In this document: in pieces, positions 23,304 through 30,783 of the stretch
How the letters are laid out: each line of letters begins with the position of its first letter
Numbering within the stretch: position 1 is the first letter of the stretch
Virus record (IMG/VR): IMGVR_UViG_3300042569_003752
Span: 1-32,892 of that record
Length of the DNA stretch: 32,892 nucleotides
Source of the DNA: a virus
Reading direction: 5' to 3' (one strand)
The notes under the pieces: generated by a model
Seen by the model: the letters and a program-made list of their open reading frames with translations, nothing else
What the model was told of the DNA's origin: nothing
Databases searched by the model: none
Translations under genes and position numbers: made by a program

Positions 23304-24214
23304 ACGGGCTGCCGATTGGGATGATGATGCAGAGGCGGCAGAATGCGCGGGTCGCGATCCCTGCTGGTGGGGGGGAATCAGGCTACACCGCCGCTTCGAC
23401 ATGGCAGAATACGGGGCTGTGGGCACCCACGGGCAACGTCCCGCGTGACGATAGTGCCCGTATTCCTGCCGATGTCATGTCGTGGGGCGGGACCGAAATA
23501 CCCGGAGAGTTCCAACTGCAAACGGCGGTCAAGCGCCCTGGCAAATCTCACGCGCTGCAAATCACCTACCCTAACAGCGGCGCCGACTCAAACCGCGAGC
23601 CCAATTTCAATCTTGGGCGGCGCATGGGCGGCGAAGGTCAAACGATTTGGGTGGAATGGTGGATGCGTGTCGGCGCGAGTTTTGCGCCGAATCCCGGCAC
23701 GAAAAAGATGTTCCAAATGTGGAACGCGGTATATGGCTGGAGTTCGACCATTGGCCTGTCGTTTATTACGGACCCTGATGGCGCTGTCCAATTGCAGCAA
23801 GCGATCACGGGGTCTGGCATCGACCAATCAGGATTCACCGGCACGTATTACACAAACGTGTTCCAAACGCCAACCCAGACGTACCCGAGCGGTATCACAC
23901 GTCTCGTTGCGCCGAGCAGTTCGGTGACCCCCACGATAATGGCGCTTGATACATGGCACCAACTGCGCGTCAAGGTGCGGTGGTCGTCGTCTTTTTTGGC
24001 GCTTGATGGCCGGTTCCAAGTGTTTGTCGATGGCGTGCTATTTCAAGACTCAGGGAACTGCAACATCCACAACAACCGCGACGAACGAAACGCAGGCGCA
24101 CCTATTGGGCTGCAAATGGGCTACATCATGGGGTACGCCAACGGCGGCTACACCGCCAATAGTCCGTGGTATTGGAGCGACTTTTCCGTGTCCACCATTA
24201 ACCCCGGATGGTGA
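23300..24214 (+). CDS. Lectin/glucanase-fold tail protein (lower GC)
   Basis: 304 residues; ATG at 23300 overlaps the previous stop and is preceded by GGAGG. The body looks like a concanavalin/polysaccharide-lyase jelly-roll: IWVEWWMRVGASFAPNPGTK, MFQMWNAVYGWSSTIGLSFI, WHQLRVKVRWSS and DGRFQVFVDGVLFQDSG are typical strands of these folds, used by phages to bind or cut surface sugars. The N-terminus (MMMQRRQNARVA) is a short attachment part. Base composition falls here (29 G/C of 60 in 23701-23760), unlike the structural genes, suggesting recent acquisition. Catalytic residues cannot be assigned. Confidence 0.6.
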   Translation: MNGLPIGMMMQRRQNARVAIPAGGGESGYTAASTWQNTGLWAPTGNVPRDDSARIPADVMSWGGTEIPGEFQLQTAVKRPGKSHALQITYPNSGADSNREPNFNLGRRMGGEGQTIWVEWWMRVGASFAPNPGTKKMFQMWNAVYGWSSTIGLSFITDPDGAVQLQQAITGSGIDQSGFTGTYYTNVFQTPTQTYPSGITRLVAPSSSVTPTIMALDTWHQLRVKVRWSSSFLALDGRFQVFVDGVLFQDSGNCNIHNNRDERNAGAPIGLQMGYIMGYANGGYTANSPWYWSDFSVSTINPGW

Positions 24215-24217
24215 TGT

Positions 24218-24889
24218 ATGGCAATCATTTGGCGTAGTACATTCACCGCAGCAGATGGCACTAATGTCACGACCATCACGCCAGAAGTCGGGTCGGCGAT
24301 GCTTACGGTACCCGGTGTGTTTCCGCTACAGGTCACCGCCGATCGCGCACGCGCAAACACTGGCGATACCTTCTCCATCTGCCAAACGCCGACGCTAGGT
24401 GCAAACGCGAATTATGTCGTGCGCGCCATTGCGCGTCAAATCACAAGCGCGTCATTTGGGTGGAAGGTGTATGCGCGTGCTTTAGTTGCGTCAAACGTCG
24501 GCTATGAGCTGACCTACGAGCCAGGCTTTTTGCGCCTCCGCGCGAATGACGGCAGTGGGTGGGTGGTACTCGGCACGACTACGAGTTTCACGGGCAGCAA
24601 TGGCGTTGATTACACCGTCGAACTGGTGTGCAACGGGAACCAAATCTCTGCGGCGATTAACGGCACGACACTGCTAGGCCCCTTTACCAACACGCTGGTT
24701 TCTGTCGCCAATGCTGCCGCCTTGGAGACGGCTGAGTACACCGGAAATCAAGCGACTGCTGGGTGGCACTGGGATTCGCTTGAAGTGGATACCATCGGGG
24801 GTGGTGGTGGGACCCAGGCTCGAAGCCGCACCTCAACGAATGCGGCACTACTGACCCCTCTCACACGCAACCGCCTCGCGGGAGTCTGA
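24218..24889 (+). CDS. Second beta-sandwich tail protein (lower GC)
   Basis: 223 residues, three bases after the previous stop. It has a pattern similar to LamG/lectin-like sandwiches (ANYVVRAIARQITSASFGWK, VGYELTYEPGFLRLRAND, VDYTVELVCNGNQISAAING and a final AGWHWDSLEVDTIG), then a Gly-rich linker and a Thr/Arg-rich end (ARSRTSTNAALLTPLTRNRL) that may attach to another fibre protein. Its GC appears as low as that of its neighbour. It probably binds a surface glycan, possibly as partner of the preceding protein. Confidence 0.55.
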   Translation: MAIIWRSTFTAADGTNVTTITPEVGSAMLTVPGVFPLQVTADRARANTGDTFSICQTPTLGANANYVVRAIARQITSASFGWKVYARALVASNVGYELTYEPGFLRLRANDGSGWVVLGTTTSFTGSNGVDYTVELVCNGNQISAAINGTTLLGPFTNTLVSVANAAALETAEYTGNQATAGWHWDSLEVDTIGGGGGTQARSRTSTNAALLTPLTRNRLAGV

Positions 24890-24892
24890 ACT

Positions 24893-25903
24893 ATGTATCT
24901 CGGAGATTTCGTTAAGGGCGCTACGGTGCGGTTCGCGTGGAATGCGAGCGGTGCCAACGGTGCATCCATCACGCGCGCGACCAACGGCACGCTTCACGTC
25001 TACAAGGACGGGGTGCTTACCACGGAAGTGACCACGGGCGTCACTGACACTGAGGACGCTGACACGTTGCCCGGTGTTAACCTCGTGGCCATTGCGACGA
25101 CGGGTGCGTTCTACACCGCTGGCAGCGAGTTCATGGTCGTGCTGAAGGCGGCGACGATCGACGGGCAAGTCGTGAATGCGGTGCTTGCGCATTTCTCGAT
25201 CATGCGGCTCAACGCGTTCGTGCCGCTTGTTGGGCTGGCGACGGGTGGTGCGGCAGGATCGGTGACGCTTCCGGCATCGGCCAGTGCGACGGACGACTTC
25301 TACAACGGCGCTACGGTCACCATCGTGGCAGGGACGGGCGCAGGTCAGCCGGGGCGCTTCATCGCTGGTTACGTCGGCAGCTCGAGAGTAGCGAGCGTCG
25401 ATCCCAACTGGGGCACGGCGCCCGATAGCACGAGCGTCATCGTGGTGACGGCGGTTGCTCCGTCGCCCACAACGAATCTCATGGACGTGCGCACTGCGGC
25501 GATGGCCGACGGCGTGCTGACGGCACCGAAGATCGCGACGGATGCGTTTACGGCCGCGAAGTTTGCTGCGGACGTTACGACGGAGTTCCAGAGCGGATTG
25601 GCCACGGCGGCGGCGTTGGCTACTGTAGCTGGATACCTCGATACCGAGGTCGCCGCGATCAAGGCGAAGACCGACAACCTGCCGGCGTCTCCCGCTGCCG
25701 TGGGTTCACAGATGACGCTGGCCGCCGGCGCTATCACAGCGCTGGTAAATGCCATCGTGCGCGCGGCCAACGGCGCTGACGGCTACGCAATCGAAAAGGA
25801 TCCGGCGAACAACCAGATTGTGCTGACGATCCCCGGCGTCGGCACCGTGAACATTCCGGCGACCTTCTCCTCGACGTCGGTTGGCGTGGACGCGGTCGGA
25901 TGA
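24893..25903 (+). CDS. Baseplate/fibre upper protein
   Basis: 336 residues. The first 105 residues (MYLGDFVKGATVRFAWNASG, then ITRATNGTLHVYKDGVLTTE and VVNAVLAHFSIM) form a beta domain I recognise from many uncultured phage tail proteins. A second repeat-like domain follows (DDFYNGATVTIVAGTGAGQP, GRFIAGYVGSSRVASVDP), then a helical stalk (AAALATVAGYLDTEVAAIKA) and a terminal strand region. This design of head domain plus helix suggests a trimeric fibre or baseplate upper piece that carries downstream fibres. It is coupled to the next gene by ATGA. Confidence 0.6.
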   Translation: MYLGDFVKGATVRFAWNASGANGASITRATNGTLHVYKDGVLTTEVTTGVTDTEDADTLPGVNLVAIATTGAFYTAGSEFMVVLKAATIDGQVVNAVLAHFSIMRLNAFVPLVGLATGGAAGSVTLPASASATDDFYNGATVTIVAGTGAGQPGRFIAGYVGSSRVASVDPNWGTAPDSTSVIVVTAVAPSPTTNLMDVRTAAMADGVLTAPKIATDAFTAAKFAADVTTEFQSGLATAAALATVAGYLDTEVAAIKAKTDNLPASPAAVGSQMTLAAGAITALVNAIVRAANGADGYAIEKDPANNQIVLTIPGVGTVNIPATFSSTSVGVDAVG

Positions 25904-26235
25904 GTCGCCCGATCATCTCCGGCTACGAGTGGCGCCAGCGCATTCGTGTGGTGGCGTCACCTGCGCTGTTCCCTGTCGGGTGCGCGCTCACGGCGCAGGT
26001 GCGATCCACGCGCCAGAGCCCGCAGGTCCTCACCGAGCTCACGACGGCGAACAGCAAGATCACTCGAATCGATGACAACACGATCGAACTGCTGATTCCG
26101 TCGTCCGATAGCCTCGACTGGCAGCTGCGTGAAGTGGTCATGGACTGCGTTCGCACCGATACCCCCACACCGCAGCACCTTGGCTTTCGGTTGCGCGTGC
26201 GCGTTGCGCAACCGGTGACGAGAGGACTGCCATGA
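25900..26235 (+). CDS. Small baseplate-type protein (BppU-like N-terminal pattern)
   Basis: 111 residues. The pattern [59 protein letters not shown] and [14 protein letters not shown] is a small beta sandwich often found in phage fibre/baseplate proteins (a start such as 'ALFP.G..LTAQVR' then 'I...D..TI.L'). It ends with [13 protein letters not shown]. Function is likely structural, at the tail tip, as a bridging subunit for the collagen-like protein. The stop overlaps that gene (ATGA at 26232). Confidence 0.55.
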   Translation: MSRPIISGYEWRQRIRVVASPALFPVGCALTAQVRSTRQSPQVLTELTTANSKITRIDDNTIELLIPSSDSLDWQLREVVMDCVRTDTPTPQHLGFRLRVRVAQPVTRGLP

Positions 26236-26804
26236 GCGATGTCATCGTCGAGCTCACCGAGGACGGTGTCGAAGTCGAGGTCTTCTCGTCGACTCCGATT
26301 ACCGTAGAGCTGCTCGAGGAGGCGCCTGTCATTGAGTTGACCCCGATAGGCTACCTAGGCACTCCGGGACCAGAGGGGCCGCAAGGACCTGGCGGACCGC
26401 CGGGTGCAACCGGCGCCGTGGGTGTCCAAGGGCCACAGGGGCCGGCTGGTCCTCAAGGGGAACCCGGACCCGCGGGGCCGACAGGCCCTACGGGGCTGCA
26501 GGGACCGCCGGGGGCGACCGGGGCGACGGGTGCGCAAGGGCCGCCGGGCGTGGCAGAAATGCGAAGCGCCACCGTCAACGTCACGCCAGCGCAGAACGGA
26601 CGCGCCGTGGTCACTATCGCCGACGCGGCCGCGACCCCATCCACGCGCGTGCTCGCGTCGCTGACGCCGTCAGACGATCACGACCTCGAATGGTTGGAAG
26701 GCTACACGCTCTTTGCCACCTGCGAGGCCGGAGCCGTGCGCTGCGTCATCACGCACGCCGGGCCGATCGCTGGAGCATTCACCATCACATACACCTTGGG
26801 GTAA
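26232..26804 (+). CDS. Collagen-like fibre protein
   Basis: 190 residues. The N-terminus is acidic and strand-rich ([20 protein letters not shown]). Residues 43-108 are 22 uninterrupted Gly-X-Y triplets (starting [10 protein letters not shown]), the sequence of a collagen triple helix. The C-terminus ([40 protein letters not shown]) is a beta domain that probably nucleates trimerisation and may touch the receptor. Phage collagen repeats form rigid stalks in tail fibres. Proline is frequent in X positions, and bacteria lack prolyl hydroxylase, so stability must come from charge and Pro content. Confidence 0.85.
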   Translation: MSDVIVELTEDGVEVEVFSSTPITVELLEEAPVIELTPIGYLGTPGPEGPQGPGGPPGATGAVGVQGPQGPAGPQGEPGPAGPTGPTGLQGPPGATGATGAQGPPGVAEMRSATVNVTPAQNGRAVVTIADAAATPSTRVLASLTPSDDHDLEWLEGYTLFATCEAGAVRCVITHAGPIAGAFTITYTLG

Positions 26805-26806
26805 CC

Positions 26807-27598
26807 ATGCCTGTCCTTCACAATGGCAACGGCAACGCGATTCCGGTCCGCGAACGTCGCGAGATCAGCGGCGACATCGGCGCACTGAACGCCGAAGTCG
26901 TGTTGCCTCTCAACGGCGACGAGACTGCTTTGGTGTTCGTGAACTCGACCGCGTTCATCGGCACGCTCGAGTTCACCGGGTTGGGCGATGAGGTAGCGGG
27001 CTACTTAAATGTGGTCGCGTATCCGTACTCTCCCGGTTGCGTCGGCGGCACGATCCCGCCGGCGGGGCAACCGCTGCTGATTGACGCGCTGGTCGCCGCC
27101 AACACGCAGCGCGTGTACTCGGTGCCGGTCGGCCAGCTCCGTGCGCTGCGCGTGCGCGCGAGTGTGTTCTCGTCGGGCTCGGCTGGCATTACCATCACGA
27201 GCGATCCCAACGACCCGCTGAACACCGCAATTGCGGCACGCGGGGGGACGCTGTTTGTCACGGCGACAGGCGCCGCCGCCGCCGCAGTCACCGCCACGCT
27301 GCCGGCCGTCGCCGGCCTTCGGCACGTCATCGACTTTATCCGGGTCACACGATCGGCCTCTGTCGCGCTCACCGCTGGGGCGGCGCCCACCGTCGTGACG
27401 ACGACGAACCTGCCGGGCAACCCCGCGTTGACCTTCGGCGCCGATGCCGCCTTGCAGGGTGACGACAAGGAGGTCGTGCTCGACTTCGGCGGGTCGGGGC
27501 TTGCCGCCACCGCGCTCGGCACGAATACGACCGTGGTCTGCCCTGTCGCCGCCGGCGTGATCTGGCGCGTGAACGTTGCGTATCGGTTGGGATTGTGA
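26807..27598 (+). CDS. Tail fibre-associated beta protein, unknown
   Basis: 263 residues, two bases after the collagen gene. It starts MPVLHNGNGNAIPVRERREI and consists of two beta-rich halves: EVVLPLNGDETALVFVNS with TLEFTGLGDEVAGYL, and a second with LFVTATGAAAAAVTATLPA, HVIDFIRVTRSASVALTAG, then DDKEVVLDFGGSGLAATALG. Such proteins near the end of the fibre region often coat or cap fibres, but I cannot name a family. The end overlaps the next gene by GTGA. Confidence 0.5.
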   Translation: MPVLHNGNGNAIPVRERREISGDIGALNAEVVLPLNGDETALVFVNSTAFIGTLEFTGLGDEVAGYLNVVAYPYSPGCVGGTIPPAGQPLLIDALVAANTQRVYSVPVGQLRALRVRASVFSSGSAGITITSDPNDPLNTAIAARGGTLFVTATGAAAAAVTATLPAVAGLRHVIDFIRVTRSASVALTAGAAPTVVTTTNLPGNPALTFGADAALQGDDKEVVLDFGGSGLAATALGTNTTVVCPVAAGVIWRVNVAYRLGL

Positions 27599-27972
27599 GC
27601 ACCGGTCATCGTGGATACTGGCTGAACGATCCAGTCATGCACCTGCTGCCAGGCACACGCGACGTCGAACTACCGGAGAACCTTGGCTACGTCGACCGTC
27701 GCGGCGTGAAGCACATCACTCCTCGTCTCACGCGGAGCGACGGTCTGACGGCACCCGCGTGGAGCTGGGGATTGATCGGCAGTCCACTGACGCCTGCGTA
27801 TCGTCGGCCGGCGATGCAGCATGATTACCATGTCGTCACGCGCCTGATCCCGAGTGCTCTCGCGCATCAGTTGCTGCGCGAGAGCCTCGAGGAAGCGAGA
27901 GAGGGCCGACTGTGGCGGCTACGAGTGGCCGCGTTTGACAGGCTGGTAAGGCGCTTCGGGCCTAGGTGGTAG
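27595..27972 (+). CDS. DUF1353-like protein
   Basis: 125 residues from a GTG overlapping the previous stop. It has the short-domain pattern of DUF1353: YWLNDPVMHLLPGTRDVELP, RGVKHITPR, PAWSWGLIGSPLTPAYRRPA, and MQHDYHVVTR, where the AxxHDYH motif is the most conserved part. The C-terminus is an amphipathic basic helix (SLEEAREGRLWRLRVAAFDR). The function of the family is unknown; it is common at the end of phage tail or lysis regions. It ends three bases before a convergent minus-strand reading frame. Confidence 0.7.
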   Translation: MSTGHRGYWLNDPVMHLLPGTRDVELPENLGYVDRRGVKHITPRLTRSDGLTAPAWSWGLIGSPLTPAYRRPAMQHDYHVVTRLIPSALAHQLLRESLEEAREGRLWRLRVAAFDRLVRRFGPRW

Positions 27973-27975
27973 AAA

Positions 27976-28343
27976 TCAAGAGGAATCCTTTCCACGACGC
28001 CGACGCTTGGATCGATTCTTAATCACGTTATCAGCGGGGTCTACCGGCAAACTCCGAAGCAGGTCTTCCAAGCCGGATCGGTCTGCATTTAGCGAGGCGA
28101 GTACCTCGGCGTCGAAGCCCTTAATGACGCGCATCACGGTCGCTTCAAAATCCGCGACGTTGTAATCGCCTTCAAAACGTTCGAATACGACATTGGCGAT
28201 GTCCTCCCCTTCGATGCAAAGCAGGCGCAGCGTAGTCTTCCGTCCGCTCCGGTATCGAGGGCTGTTTGAGATGGACGCTGGCGCTTGGCCAATGAGTCGA
28301 GTGCTGCGTTGCCCGCTTTCGCGTGCTTCGACTCATCCGCAGC
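27976..28343 (-). pseudogene. Leftward small gene with broken frame, unknown
   Basis: Read leftward, a protein-like frame ends at 27976 (TGA 27978-27976). It includes LRLLCIEGEDIANVVFERFE, then VADFEATVMRVIKGFDAEVL, LEDLLRSLPVDPADNVIKN and a basic end KRRRRGKDSS. This frame is open back to 28332 but has no ATG/GTG/TTG before 28137; the first is GTG-ATG at 28137/28134, which gives only about 52 residues. Upstream the sense appears to continue in another frame (DESKHAKAGNAALDSLAKRQ, back to 28343) that would join by a -1 shift near 28240. This suggests a degraded gene or a real or sequencing frameshift. It is an acidic, helical protein of unknown function. Confidence 0.5.
28292..28336. repeat. 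9-bp inverted repeat ATGAGTCGA/TCGACTCAT
   Basis: Perfect arms at 28292-28300 and 28328-28336 separated by 27 bases. They flank the upstream end of the broken leftward frame, so they could form a hairpin in its message or be a protein-binding dyad. No activity is shown. Confidence 0.5.
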
Positions 28344-28363
28344 CTACCACGATCCGAAAATCC

Positions 28364-28377
28364 GGTCAACCTTGACC
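28364..28377. promoter_or_regulatory. GGTCAA-CC-TTGACC palindrome, operator-like
   Basis: A perfect 6-bp dyad with a two-base centre, 21 bases upstream of the leftward frame's open region. It has the size of a repressor or regulator site, but does not match the ACCGGT operators of the immunity region. It also offers TTGACC, a possible -35 element, without a clear -10. Confidence 0.35.
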
Positions 28378-28380
28378 AAT

Positions 28381-28513
28381 GCCTGACGCGGCACTCCGTC
28401 CCGTACGCGCCGTGCGCGCGAAAAGCGCCTGAAACGTCGATAGGCGGCGTTGAAAGACCGGCAAAACCACCGGAAGTCGTGGTTCACCGACGGATTTTCG
28501 CGCCGCGTCAGGC
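28381..28513. repeat. Structured non-coding block with nested inverted repeats
   Basis: A perfect 12-bp inverted repeat (GCCTGACGCGGC at 28381-28392; GCCGCGTCAGGC at 28502-28513) encloses a second one: GCGCGAAAA (28416-28424) with TTTTCGCGC (28495-28503). Between the inner arms are two short hairpins: CGCCT-N11-AGGCG (28426-28446) and AACCAC-N8-GTGGTT (28465-28484). The pairs overlap slightly at 28502-28503, so the outer and inner stems cannot both form fully. Possible identities are a small structured RNA, a regulatory or replication element, or a repeat-type mobile remnant. The rest of 28514-28693 shows no convincing gene; translations there are arginine-rich and look accidental. Confidence 0.55.
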
Positions 28514-28693
28514 GCGACACCCGAAAACCGTTACAAATGAAAAACCGAATAGGACGCAAGCGGCTATTGGGAAGGAGCCGCAGTCAGTCCGAAGCGATAA
28601 CAGTGTTCATGCGCGCGATCATCACACTGAGTGTACCAGCGTTCATCGGCGTCAAGCTGACACCCTGCTGACGCCCCACGCCAATCTTCCAGC

Positions 28694-28885
28694 ATGGTCT
28701 ACCTCCTTGAGATCGACGGCCGTCTGGTACGCTGCCGCGACGCGCACCAAGCGAATTCGCTCGCCTACCTCGTGCGCGCGTTCACCCATCGGAAATCCGA
28801 CGACAGTCTACCTGATGGCCAAACTTCCGATGATCGCCATGGCGGCAATGCGGGTGGTGACAAGGCGGGCACTAGCGAGTTTTGA
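28694..28885 (+). CDS. 63-aa protein of unknown function
   Basis: The 5' part (MVYLLEIDGRLVRCRDAHQA, NSLAYLVRAFTHRKS) reads like a real small protein; the 3' part (about 28 residues, Asp/Gly-rich) is less convincing and may be a tail added by loss of an earlier stop. There is no clear ribosome-binding site before ATG 28694. It ends one base before the stop of the convergent exonuclease gene. Its function is unknown, and it could be regulated by the structured block upstream. Confidence 0.45.
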   Translation: MVYLLEIDGRLVRCRDAHQANSLAYLVRAFTHRKSDDSLPDGQTSDDRHGGNAGGDKAGTSEF

Positions 28886-28886
28886 G

Positions 28887-29975
28887 TTACCCAAAGAGGC
28901 GATCCCACCAGCCACGTTCTGGCGGGAGTAGCTCGATGCGTCGTTCGCGATTGTCGGGTGATGGAACAGTCGCCTGAGGGGCTGCAAGCTGCTGGATGCC
29001 TTCCGTGTCCCCTGGCGCCCAGCCGAGCTGGGTCAGCACGCCGTGCACGTGTGCAAGCCACTCTACCTCGGCCGCATCGATCTTCCGGTCGGCTGTGGCC
29101 TCGTCAAGCAGGCCAGCAAACACGCGACCGTGAGCGAACCGGATACGATCCGGCGACAAGTGTGGCGACTGCTGAAGCGTGCGAAGATGCGCGAGTTCCT
29201 CGCCTGTGACGGTGCGGTCCACTAGGCACGAGCTCAGCGCCTCCCAGTACGTCTGCAGTGCATCCTGAGCGGCCCACTCGGCGCGCTGAATGGCGCGCTC
29301 CTGATCGAACGTCCGGTTCTTCCGTGGCTTCAACGCGGTTGAGAGCGGGCGCGCCTTGACCTCATCAAGGCGAAGCGGAGCGCTCGAGAAACTCTTGGTA
29401 AACTTGTACGACTTGGCAGCGGCCAGGTCACCGAACGTCTGGACGCCAGCGGCGTTCGCGGCTCGCAGGTACTGTGACCAGAGTGCTGCAGTGGCCATCG
29501 CGTCAGATGCGGCGCGATGCGCCGCGTTTTGCTCGACGCCAAGGGCGTGGCAGGTGCCCTCGAGCGAGGCGCGAGGACCTAAGCCCAGCGCGGGTCGCAG
29601 CCACATCATGCAGAAATGCGGGAGCGGCAATCGCACCTTCGCGGCTTGCAGCTCCTGCTCGATGAACTTGATGTCGAAGTAGACGTTGAAGCTCGCGACG
29701 ACGGCACCGTCCAACGCCTCAGCGAGTGGCGTCATCAGCTCGCGAAAAAGGGGCGCGCCCTCGACGTCCTCGTCATAGATGCCGTGAATCGAGCTGCACG
29801 TTACCCGCCGCTGCGGATCCACGAGCGTATCAAGCACCAAGCGCGGCTCGGCATTCGGCTCAATCCGAACGACTGCGATTTCGACGATGCGATCGGAAGC
29901 CGCTGAGAGCCCGGTCGTCTCAAGATCGATGATCGCGATTGGAGTCTCAGCAAGTGCAGCATTCATGATCGACAT
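28887..29975 (-). CDS. DEDDh 3'-5' exonuclease with TerB-like C-terminal part
   Basis: 362 residues. I take the ATG at 29975 because AGGTG lies just upstream; a GTG at 29981 would add two residues. DnaQ-type motifs are clear: Exo I IIDLETTG (Asp17, Glu19), Exo II SFNVYFDIKF (Asp101), and Exo III HRAASD (His153, Asp158), so all catalytic residues are present. The C-terminal region (about 240-330) has TerB-like acidic helices (SCLVDRTVTGEELAHL and EATADRKIDAAEVEWLAHVH), not part of a standard DnaQ. It is encoded leftward, apart from replication genes and on the repressor's strand, which suggests an accessory or defence role over a polymerase proofreading one. Confidence 0.85.
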   Translation of the reverse strand: MSIMNAALAETPIAIIDLETTGLSAASDRIVEIAVVRIEPNAEPRLVLDTLVDPQRRVTCSSIHGIYDEDVEGAPLFRELMTPLAEALDGAVVASFNVYFDIKFIEQELQAAKVRLPLPHFCMMWLRPALGLGPRASLEGTCHALGVEQNAAHRAASDAMATAALWSQYLRAANAAGVQTFGDLAAAKSYKFTKSFSSAPLRLDEVKARPLSTALKPRKNRTFDQERAIQRAEWAAQDALQTYWEALSSCLVDRTVTGEELAHLRTLQQSPHLSPDRIRFAHGRVFAGLLDEATADRKIDAAEVEWLAHVHGVLTQLGWAPGDTEGIQQLAAPQATVPSPDNRERRIELLPPERGWWDRLFG

Positions 29976-30056
29976 AGTCACCTACTCAAGTGATTGGTTG
30001 GAACGTGAACACCAGATGGTCTATACGGCAAACCTTCGGCTACCTCTTGCGCGCGC

Positions 30057-30605
30057 TCACTCTGGCCACCGGCAGTCTCGGGCCACGCCATAAAGGCGAA
30101 CGGCAGCACTGCTTACGTCGAGGTCGATCATCGTGGAATCGCCGCCATACGGCCAAAACGAGATCCGTACCCGCTTCGCCCCCTGCATTCTTCGGCCGAG
30201 CGTGACAGGCGCCGGTGAGTAAGCCACGACATCGCCGACGCCACCAACGAGCCAGCGCTCGTCTACCGGAGCCGATGAGTCGACTTGCGTGATTACCCGT
30301 GTGGTAACCGGCGAGGCCGCAGTGGAAACGAAGGCTTTACCCGCGTCAGCTCCCAGTAGCAGCAACGTGGCAAGAGTCTCTGCGCGGTCGGTGCACTCGA
30401 GGTTGAACGAGGCCTCAACGGTGGAGTTTCCAACGGCAACGATAGCCGATTCGAACGGACGCTCAGCTTTCTCTGCACGGTTGAGAGAATCCAAGGCTGC
30501 CAGAACCCCGCGCTGAGCCGCTTCACCAGATTCAGTCGACTCACTACATCCGAGAGCACCAAGGATCAGTAGACCTATTGCCGCAACTTGCAAAGCAATC
30601 CGCAT
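30057..30605 (-). CDS. Small predicted lipoprotein
   Basis: 182 residues with a signal sequence (MRIALQVAAIGLLILGALGC) and a likely lipid-modified Cys20; the -3 position is Ala, slightly unlike the classic Leu lipobox. The ATG at 30605 has GGAGG five bases upstream. The mature part has charged helices (AALDSLNRAEKAERPFES) then beta strands (TTRVITQVDSSAPVDERWLV, RVRISFWPYGGDSTMIDL). Family is not recognised. A lipoprotein encoded next to a repressor in a prophage is a typical candidate for superinfection exclusion, which is an inference. A -10-like TATAAG lies upstream at 30654-30649. Confidence 0.75.
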   Translation of the reverse strand: MRIALQVAAIGLLILGALGCSESTESGEAAQRGVLAALDSLNRAEKAERPFESAIVAVGNSTVEASFNLECTDRAETLATLLLLGADAGKAFVSTAASPVTTRVITQVDSSAPVDERWLVGGVGDVVAYSPAPVTLGRRMQGAKRVRISFWPYGGDSTMIDLDVSSAAVRLYGVARDCRWPE

Positions 30606-30648
30606 CGCATCCTCCACTTTGGTCCCGGCTCCTGTCGCCGGTTCGTCA

Positions 30649-30654
30649 CTTATA
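30649..30654 (-). promoter_or_regulatory. -10-like TATAAG for the lipoprotein gene
   Basis: On the minus strand TATAAG lies about 44 bases upstream of the lipoprotein ATG. The matching -35 is poor (TGCGAG-like at 17 bp), so the promoter may be weak or need an activator. The rest of the 178-base gap 30606-30783 holds the lipoprotein leader and a hairpin near 30749. Confidence 0.3.
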
Positions 30655-30748
30655 GCGCGTGAAGCAGCGCCTCGCAGCGCTTGGGCCGCTGGCGTCCGTT
30701 TCAGTTACTGGCAAGCTCTGCCGATTGTCAGATGTTCGGCTATCCTTC

Positions 30749-30769
30749 GGTTCGGTTTACTGCCGAACC
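30749..30769 (+). promoter_or_regulatory. 7-bp hairpin before the 87-aa gene
   Basis: GGTTCGG-tttactg-CCGAACC, perfect arms, ending 14 bases before ATG 30784. It could be an operator or an RNA hairpin affecting translation. It lacks a T-tract, so it is not a terminator. Confidence 0.45.
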
Positions 30770-30783
30770 TGCTACTGACTGCA

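Noticed and set aside
28344-28559. 71-codon minus-strand frame in the structured block
   Set aside because: The translation is extremely rich in Arg and Phe and follows the inverted repeats, so it is explained by the structured DNA; no ribosome-binding site.
28450-28671. 73-codon plus-strand frame
   Set aside because: Starts with TTG inside the structured block, shifts from basic to hydrophobic without a domain pattern, and has no ribosome-binding site. A tiny 20-residue hydrophobic ORF at its end (ATG 28610) was also left out.
27973-28693. tRNA gene or attachment site in the accessory gap
   Set aside because: The stems do not make a tRNA cloverleaf, there is no T-loop GTTCRA-type sequence in the right place, and no integrase lies nearby.
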